Assembly (NCBI GenBank): GCA_964567485.1
Contig: CAZMMX010000012.1
Location: forward strand, 1-64,000
DNA from: UBA1413 sp964567485
Lineage (GTDB): Bacteria > Bacteroidota > Bacteroidia > Bacteroidales > Prolixibacteraceae
Direction of reading: 5' to 3'
DNA length: 64,000 nucleotides
The notes below the pieces were generated by a model. The model was given only the letters and a program-made list of their open reading frames with translations, was not told where the DNA came from and made no database searches. Shown here piece by piece: positions 60,501 through 64,000 of the stretch (its first letter is position 1; each line of letters begins with the position of its first letter). Made by a program: the position numbers and the translations under genes.

Positions 60501-60964
60501 ACGCGCAGACCGGGGATGGTCCCTGCCAGGGCCTGGGCCGGATTCGAGCGGACCCCGGTTTCCAGCAACCGGGCATCCATTTTTGCCACCGAACCGGTGA
60601 TAGTGCTGCGTTTCTGGGTACCATACCCTACAATCACCACCTCATCGAGGGCCTTGGTGGCCTCCTTCAGGGCGATGTTGTAAACGGTACCCTCCCCCAC
60701 AGGAAGGGTAAGCGTGGAGTACCCTACCATAGAAACCAACAGCTCTTTAGCATTGTCAGGTATGGTGAGCGAAAAATTACCGTCGATATCGGTAATGGTA
60801 CCAACGGTCGTTCCTGCCACAACGATATTAACCCCGGGCAGAGTAGAACCATCACGGGCATCTGTCACGGTTCCCGTTATCGCTGTTTGGGCCATGGCCA
60901 CACCCAGCGACAAGAGAAATGCCAATGCCAGAAAAACCGGTTTCAGTACAGAATTTTTGTTCAT
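57590..60964 (-). CDS. SusC/RagA-family TonB-linked transporter, sialic acid uptake (NanO-like)
   Basis: This is a 1124-residue outer-membrane transporter with a signal peptide (FLALAFLLSLGVAMAQ), a CarboxypepD_reg-like domain (ITGTVTDARDGSTLPGVNIV), the block LDEVVIVGYGTQKRSTITGS, a plug (AQALAGTIPGLRVATTTGRP, IEVLKDASATAIYGARASNG) and a barrel ending in LIFGLDITL. Its position at the head of a sialidase operon makes it a NanO homologue. The ATG at MNKNSVLK is chosen because an upstream in-frame start would lie across the operator and promoter. A complete promoter and an operator lie just upstream. Confidence 0.93.
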   Translation of the reverse strand: MNKNSVLKPVFLALAFLLSLGVAMAQTAITGTVTDARDGSTLPGVNIVVAGTTVGTITDIDGNFSLTIPDNAKELLVSMVGYSTLTLPVGEGTVYNIALKEATKALDEVVIVGYGTQKRSTITGSVAKMDARLLETGVRSNPAQALAGTIPGLRVATTTGRPGSLPSIVLRGGTNFDGSGSPLIIMDGQIRGSMSDINPEEIASIEVLKDASATAIYGARASNGVILITSKRGKAGTAQVNVKVKRGVSYLNVPYDFEDAGGYIKWARLGAEQAILNGVLAATNVAGVGPRGTGNQYKDANGTILDGNYNSRAIWSVMRLDDVNRELLNKPGWQTMKDVIKTNAAGNYDPNGTYYDLIYRDFNYGDYGLNETAITQDYNIGLSGGNDRGKYFANLGFYDEGGLSLATFYKRLNFAFNGDYKINNWLTSESGIQFARANWRDQSLQNGETNYWARMLSAPPTLRETNEEGEWILGRDASDGNPAYNIDAYKRDYQSDKFTLNQAFRADIMKGLYVRVSALMMYDESLEESFNKDFRTGILSYTNPNTGWNRNRNSAAQFDRTIRQTYNAIANYETQFLGKNNINAMVGFEFYDSFNKGLYAAGALAPTDDFADLGLTQNNKDQQTRSTDSWHSNERIMSGFGRVNYNYDEKYLLTMTVRGDGYSRLLGDNRYGTFPAFSAGWLLHKEPFMQQTDNWLSYLKLRGSWGMNGNVGGIGTYELQGSYGSQTAYNGAIGFLQTGLANPALRWEKSNTIEVGSDMGFFDNRIYASLSYYNRITEDKIASVNLPTSSGVSSIRTNNGRMRNRGVELETTVKAIQKKDLKWEFGFNASWIKNTVLELPFNGNENNRQGGQQIYDPKTGQLIWVGGYQEGQEWGEIFGFVSEGIIRTDEDLANYNKIDLAAGQAWYGASAGKRVASPKLVAEKGLTVAKGWISTQKGDMIWKDIDQNDTIDTRDMVSLGRVLPRITGGFNSALSYKGFTLATRMDFALGHIQQDQMQMWALGCFQGEFNMTTDVRDTWTPDNPDAEFPRYVWADQLNTKNFDRPSTMFWRKSDYLAFREVSLSYSLPSSLLERVKIPKAIFTVTGQNLGYLTDRMLNLPERSGNTNGAYIIPTQLIFGLDITL

Positions 60965-61001
60965 AGCATTTGAATTAATTGTTAGAAAATTCGATAATGT
61001 C

Positions 61002-61016
61002 TTATGTACTACATAA
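61002..61016. promoter_or_regulatory. operator 1, palindrome at the susC (nanO-like) start site
   Basis: TTATGTA-C-TACATAA is a perfect 15-bp dyad of the FadR-type form GTAnTAC. It lies at the predicted transcription start, 6 nt downstream of the -7 element. It is the reverse complement of the core of operator 2 at 61249-61265. Confidence 0.85.
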
Positions 61017-61021
61017 AGCAA

Positions 61022-61053
61022 CAAAGATAAACTCACTTTTCAGATTACCAAAA
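61022..61053 (-). promoter_or_regulatory. promoter of the sialic acid operon (TTTTG, 19-nt spacer, TATCTTTG)
   Basis: On the minus strand TATCTTTG (61029-61022) matches TAnnTTTG, with a TTG (61051-61049) exactly 19 nt upstream. The start would fall near 61016, giving a leader of about 50 nt. Confidence 0.8.
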
Positions 61054-61140
61054 ATATCCTGCACTTTTTTTTACGATTATTGATATGTTTTTTATCATGT
61101 TTTTGTAATAAAGAACGGGGGTACGTGACATATTAAAATT

Positions 61141-61235
61141 TATATTTGTTCGTTTAAGGGACAGAACACTCCCCAAAAGGTAAAATGCAAACGTCTCACC
61201 CCTCCGAATGTCGGGGAAAAGGGAGTGTTTGTGAA
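61141..61235 (+). other. candidate structured leader or small RNA upstream of the regulator gene
   Basis: TATATTTG at 61141-61148 matches the -7 element on the plus strand. Downstream AACACTCCC (61165-61173) and GGGAGTGTT (61221-61229) form a perfect 9-bp stem enclosing a second hairpin (CCCCTCCGA, loop ATG, TCGGGG). It could be a leader of the regulator mRNA or a small RNA. No known family was recognised and no good T-run follows. Confidence 0.4.
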
Positions 61236-61248
61236 AAAACGTTAATGA

Positions 61249-61265
61249 TTTATGTAGTACATAAA
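61249..61265. promoter_or_regulatory. operator 2, palindrome in the regulator promoter
   Basis: TTTATGTA-G-TACATAAA is a perfect 17-bp dyad whose 15-bp core matches operator 1. It covers the -33 position of the regulator's own promoter (-7 at 61285-61292), so autorepression by promoter blocking is expected. Confidence 0.85.
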
Positions 61266-61284
61266 AAGGAAACCTTTTTTTTCA

Positions 61285-61292
61285 TACTTTTG
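61285..61292 (+). promoter_or_regulatory. -7 promoter element TACTTTTG of the regulator gene
   Basis: TACTTTTG matches TAnnTTTG and ends 19 nt before the ATG at 61312, 20 bp from the edge of operator 2. Confidence 0.6.
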
Positions 61293-61311
61293 GTTTACAT
61301 TAAACAGAGAG

Positions 61312-62028
61312 ATGGCTGATACGATGAATACAGAAGATATAGTTGCCGGAATTGAGGCAGTGGATACCCGTAGTCTTGTCGACAAGGTAGAGATGAACCT
61401 GATCGACTTTTTTATCAGAAAAAGTCTGAGTCCGGGCGATGTAATCCCCAAGGAAGTGGAACTGGCCCAGATGATGGGAGTCAGCCGGACAGTGATCAGG
61501 GAATCGCTGAACCGGCTAAAAACGATGGGATTGATCGAGTCGATCAAGCACAAGGGAACGCTGATCAAGAGTCCCGACCTGCCCCAGATCCTTCAGAAGT
61601 CCATGATCCCCAACATTCTGGGGCAACGTTCTCTGAGGGATGCCTTTGAGCTCAGGCTTGTCCTGGAAGTGGGCATGGCCGACCTGGTGGTTCGCAGAGT
61701 CACCGGCCAGGATCTGGAAGAGCTTGCAGAAATAGTACGCAACGAAGACTCTCCCGCATCAGACACCCTCTTTGATGTCGATTATGAGGTCAGGTTTCAT
61801 GGAAAACTCTATGAAATCACCGGCAACGATACCCTCAAAGGATTCCAACAGTTGCTATTGCCGGTTTTCAAATATGTATACTCAAGTGGACTTATCAACA
61901 AGCCCATTACGCCGAAGAAGTATGTCTCCCATCGCGGTCTGGTCGAAATTCTGGCAGAGAGGGATGCCTCAAAATTCCGTAAAGGCATGCGCCAGCATCT
62001 CGACAACCATTTCAACAGGATTTTCTGA
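61312..62028 (+). CDS. FadR-type GntR regulator of the sialic acid locus (NanR-like)
   Basis: This is a 238-residue regulator. The winged helix-turn-helix covers about residues 20-85 (SPGDVIPKEVELAQMMGVSR, TVIRESLNRLKTMGLIE). The FCD domain covers about residues 100-235 with metal-type residues in DVDYEVRFHGKLYEI, KYVSHRGLVEILAE and MRQHLDNHF. It is divergent from the sialic acid operon and has matching palindromes at both promoters, so it very probably represses both until a sialic acid-derived ligand binds. Ligand identity is inferred from gene context. An alternative ATG four codons downstream (MNTEDI) is possible. Confidence 0.9.
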   Translation: MADTMNTEDIVAGIEAVDTRSLVDKVEMNLIDFFIRKSLSPGDVIPKEVELAQMMGVSRTVIRESLNRLKTMGLIESIKHKGTLIKSPDLPQILQKSMIPNILGQRSLRDAFELRLVLEVGMADLVVRRVTGQDLEELAEIVRNEDSPASDTLFDVDYEVRFHGKLYEITGNDTLKGFQQLLLPVFKYVYSSGLINKPITPKKYVSHRGLVEILAERDASKFRKGMRQHLDNHFNRIF

Positions 62029-62038
62029 CCACCATGAC

Positions 62039-62752
62039 CTACAGGGGATGGCTCATCTTTTCCAGATAGAGGGCCCTGATATCCTGGAGATAACCCGTAT
62101 CGAGCTTGCTGGAATAGATTCTGACAAACTCATGGAGTTTTCCTTCGGCATAAAATGATCCAGAAGCAGCATCGAATTTGCTGCCCATCCAGTTGTTTTT
62201 CACCTGCCGGGTGACCTTTTCGAACTGTTCCCAGGTGAGAAAGCGGGGAATCTCGATATATCCATGAAAATCCTCTTTCAGATCAATATATACCTGAGTT
62301 TCCACCTGTTTGATGGAGATCATTTTAACAATCCGCATCAGGGCAGGGTATTCCCCGCGCCGGTGACTCCTCTTCAGATAGCCGATACCGGCTTCCCTGA
62401 AGGCTTCCTGCAAAGGAGCCACCATGTTGTAATTCCCGAAATGGCGAAGCCTGATGACTGGAATTTCTTCTCCCCCGAGATAAAGAATCCCCTTGCCGGC
62501 GTCAAAGTGTTCCTCAAAACGGGGCTCCACCAGTTGGGATACCCGCATGATCTCCTCAAGGCGGTACATTCTGTCAAGGGCCAGATAGAGATAAACCGGG
62601 GGCGACGCATCGGGGGCATCGCTGTAATATCCCGGGAAGGGATCGAGGGATTCAAAGACCAGGCTGCCGCTCACAATTTTATCTTCCACGGGAAAAAGCT
62701 TCTCCTGTTTTAACAGGTTCCCGAAGACCTCCAGTTTCTTGTTGAATTCCAT
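62039..62752 (-). CDS. conserved hypothetical protein
   Basis: This 237-residue soluble protein is one I cannot assign. It has no signal peptide or membrane segment. Notable segments are SPPVYLYLALDRMYRLEEIM, ILYLGGEEIPVIRLRHFGNY, MISIKQVETQVYIDLKEDFH and YIEIPRFLTWEQFEKVTRQV, which suggest a compact alpha/beta protein. It ends 10 bp from the 3' end of the regulator gene in convergent orientation, and is divergent from the metallopeptidase gene 47 bp away. It looks like a real gene by composition and length. Confidence 0.75.
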   Translation of the reverse strand: MEFNKKLEVFGNLLKQEKLFPVEDKIVSGSLVFESLDPFPGYYSDAPDASPPVYLYLALDRMYRLEEIMRVSQLVEPRFEEHFDAGKGILYLGGEEIPVIRLRHFGNYNMVAPLQEAFREAGIGYLKRSHRRGEYPALMRIVKMISIKQVETQVYIDLKEDFHGYIEIPRFLTWEQFEKVTRQVKNNWMGSKFDAASGSFYAEGKLHEFVRIYSSKLDTGYLQDIRALYLEKMSHPL

Positions 62753-62758
62753 AATGGT

Positions 62759-62766
62759 TATCTTTG
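62759..62766 (+). promoter_or_regulatory. -7 promoter element TATCTTTG of the metallopeptidase gene
   Basis: TATCTTTG matches TAnnTTTG and ends 33 nt before the ATG at 62800. Confidence 0.5.
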
Positions 62767-62799
62767 GTTTTTAAATATACGCATTTATTAAATATACGG

Positions 62800-63510
62800 A
62801 TGACATCCAAAGTGGTTCAAATTAATGGTGTCGGAAATATCGCTTTCTTCCGGAACGCAAGGTCCCGAAGGATCAGGCTGAGCGTGGCGCCAGGGCCAAA
62901 AACCAGGGTTTCCTATCCTATGGGGGTTTCCCTCGATGAGGCCATCAGGTTTGCAGAAAGCCAGAGCGCGTGGATCCTTCAGCAGCAGCAGAAATTCAGG
63001 AATTCCCTGCCCTCATTTCCGGAGGAGACAGAAATAGCGACCCGTTACCACCGGGTGATCATTCGCAAGGGAGGCCCGAAAACAACGGTGAAGCAAACTG
63101 GTTTTCATATTGCGATTTCCACTCCCGGCGATTTGGAGGTCGGCGACAGGGCTGTGCAGGAGCAAATTGGGAAGATCATGACGGAAATCTACCGCTGGGA
63201 AGCCCGGAAATATCTTCCCGGCCGGTTGAAGGAGCTGGCCGCCCAGCACCGTTTCCAGGTCAACAGGGTGACCATCCGCGATAACCGGACGAACTGGGGC
63301 AGCTGTTCAGGGAAGAACAACATCAGCCTGAATCTACACCTGATGAAGCTTCCCGACCATCTGATTGACTTTATCCTTCTGCATGAACTGGCGCACACCC
63401 GGGTCAAGAACCACGGGGCGGAATTCTGGAAACTCCTCGACAGCCTGACCGGCAACCGGGCCCGGGTTTTATCGGCAGAAATCAGGAAACACAGCGTCAG
63501 CGCCGGGTAA
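62800..63510 (+). CDS. YgjP-like (DUF45) zinc metallopeptidase-domain protein
   Basis: This is a 236-residue cytosolic protein. The C-terminal half contains the metallopeptidase core LIDFILLHELAHTRVKNHGA with the HExxH zinc motif and third His. It is preceded by the family's NRTNWGSCSGKNNISLNLHL. The N-terminal SRRIRLSVAPGPKTRVSYPM is also characteristic of YgjP/DUF45. Substrates are unknown; related domains occur in restriction and quality-control contexts, but none is adjacent here. The ATG at MTSKVVQING is chosen because the longer frame begins in the promoter element. Confidence 0.87.
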   Translation: MTSKVVQINGVGNIAFFRNARSRRIRLSVAPGPKTRVSYPMGVSLDEAIRFAESQSAWILQQQQKFRNSLPSFPEETEIATRYHRVIIRKGGPKTTVKQTGFHIAISTPGDLEVGDRAVQEQIGKIMTEIYRWEARKYLPGRLKELAAQHRFQVNRVTIRDNRTNWGSCSGKNNISLNLHLMKLPDHLIDFILLHELAHTRVKNHGAEFWKLLDSLTGNRARVLSAEIRKHSVSAG

Positions 63511-63611
63511 GGTGACACCGCAAAGAATGAGAGACGAATGGCCATGCAGGCAGGGCGTCACCCGTGTAGATAACGGCAGAGAATTCCGGATAAAGACAGG
63601 AGCATAAGGGA

Positions 63612-64000
63612 TCAGGCAAACCAATCCCGTTTTCTTCCGGGGAGATTCCCCAGCGTATTAAGGACGATATTCACATCATCGACCACCTGGAAGTCGAACA
63701 TGCCAACGCAGATAAAGTCAGCGCCATTTTCAAAGGCCCACCTGAAGCCATCTTCCGGGGCTATGGCGCCGGCAGCCAGCACCTTGAACCCCATCACCGG
63801 AACCTTCACCCGGTTCACGAATTCGACGGTACGGTCGGGAAAGAGGCAGAAACAGTTGTCATGGAACCGGTCGTGTTCCGGGTTTTTCTTGCCGTCGACT
63901 TCAAAAGGCACCCTGTTCTCGAGGGGATGGGCCGACCAATAGTTATCATGGTGCATGGTCTGCATATAGTAATCAGGAAGGATGCCCAGCTCTTCGCAGG
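63612..64000 (-). CDS. partial TIM-barrel-like protein, cut by the window end
   Basis: This is the C-terminal ~129 residues of a protein whose start lies beyond position 64000; the frame stays open to the edge (CEELGILPDYYMQTMHHDNY). FKVLAAGAIAPEDGFRWAFE and NGADFICVGMFDFQVVDDVN look like the last strands of a TIM barrel, and HENRVP-type His/Asp residues precede them (HHDNYWSAHP, HDRFHDNCFCLFPDR). Similar proteins occur in Bacteroidota and Planctomycetes without assigned function. I cannot say more from the fragment. Confidence 0.65.
   Translation of the reverse strand, partial: CEELGILPDYYMQTMHHDNYWSAHPLENRVPFEVDGKKNPEHDRFHDNCFCLFPDRTVEFVNRVKVPVMGFKVLAAGAIAPEDGFRWAFENGADFICVGMFDFQVVDDVNIVLNTLGNLPGRKRDWFA

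Overview
The window is a chromosomal segment of a Bacteroidota bacterium, probably from Bacteroidales or a related order. The signs are SusC/SusD pairs, a fused LpxC-FabZ protein, secreted proteins and lipoproteins typical of the phylum, and repeated promoter elements of the form TAnnTTTG, some with a TTG or TTTG about 19 nt upstream. Most of the sequence is dense and ordinary. The one clearly decayed stretch is the first 1.9 kb.

Layout. 1-1950: a GntR/FCD regulator followed by broken remnants (two transposase fragments of different families meeting at a palindrome, and the tail of a URO-D-like gene). 1951-7415: housekeeping genes (dnaK, an RluA-type pseudouridine synthase, cdd, a glucosaminidase with LysM repeats, fmt). 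7729-14228: a four-gene envelope operon (secreted protein, TonB-dependent receptor, DUF4249 lipoprotein, macroglobulin-like protein). 14361-20709: a SusC/SusD operon with two lipoproteins and no degradative enzyme. 21052-29173: a YjjG-type HAD phosphatase, a polyphosphate kinase fused to an ArsC-like domain, a lipoprotein, a TonB-dependent receptor and oxyR. 29350-30540: tRNA-Glu, rpsT, radC. 30615-36230: a compact cell-surface cluster (two deacetylase-fold proteins, a FemAB/GNAT-like protein, a methyltransferase) and a convergent multi-pass GT-C-like membrane protein. 36367-46630: upp, lolD, tatA, the rimP-nusA-infB operon and the divergent lpxD-lpxC/fabZ-lpxA lipid A operon. 47192-62028: a complete sialic acid utilisation locus. 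The last 2 kb hold two poorly characterised genes, a YgjP-like metallopeptidase and a gene cut by the window end.

In the sialic acid locus a surface sialidase and a two-domain esterase would release and de-O-acetylate sialic acid. The SusC/SusD pair imports it across the outer membrane, an MFS carrier crosses the inner membrane, and a mutarotase, NanA lyase and AGE-type epimerase process it to GlcNAc. A divergent FadR-type regulator is flanked by two perfect palindromes, TTATGTAnTACATAA, one at the predicted start of the susC transcript and one in its own promoter, so the control circuit can be read from the sequence.

The most unusual signals are regulatory. Two arrays of direct repeats with an exact 22-bp period and a shared core lie upstream of a TonB-dependent receptor and upstream of oxyR. 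A 20-bp perfect palindrome abuts the radC promoter element. A foldable segment lies between the sialic acid regulator and its target. The main protein-level oddity is the in-frame PPK1-ArsC fusion. No CRISPR array, prophage, rRNA operon or intact insertion sequence was seen.
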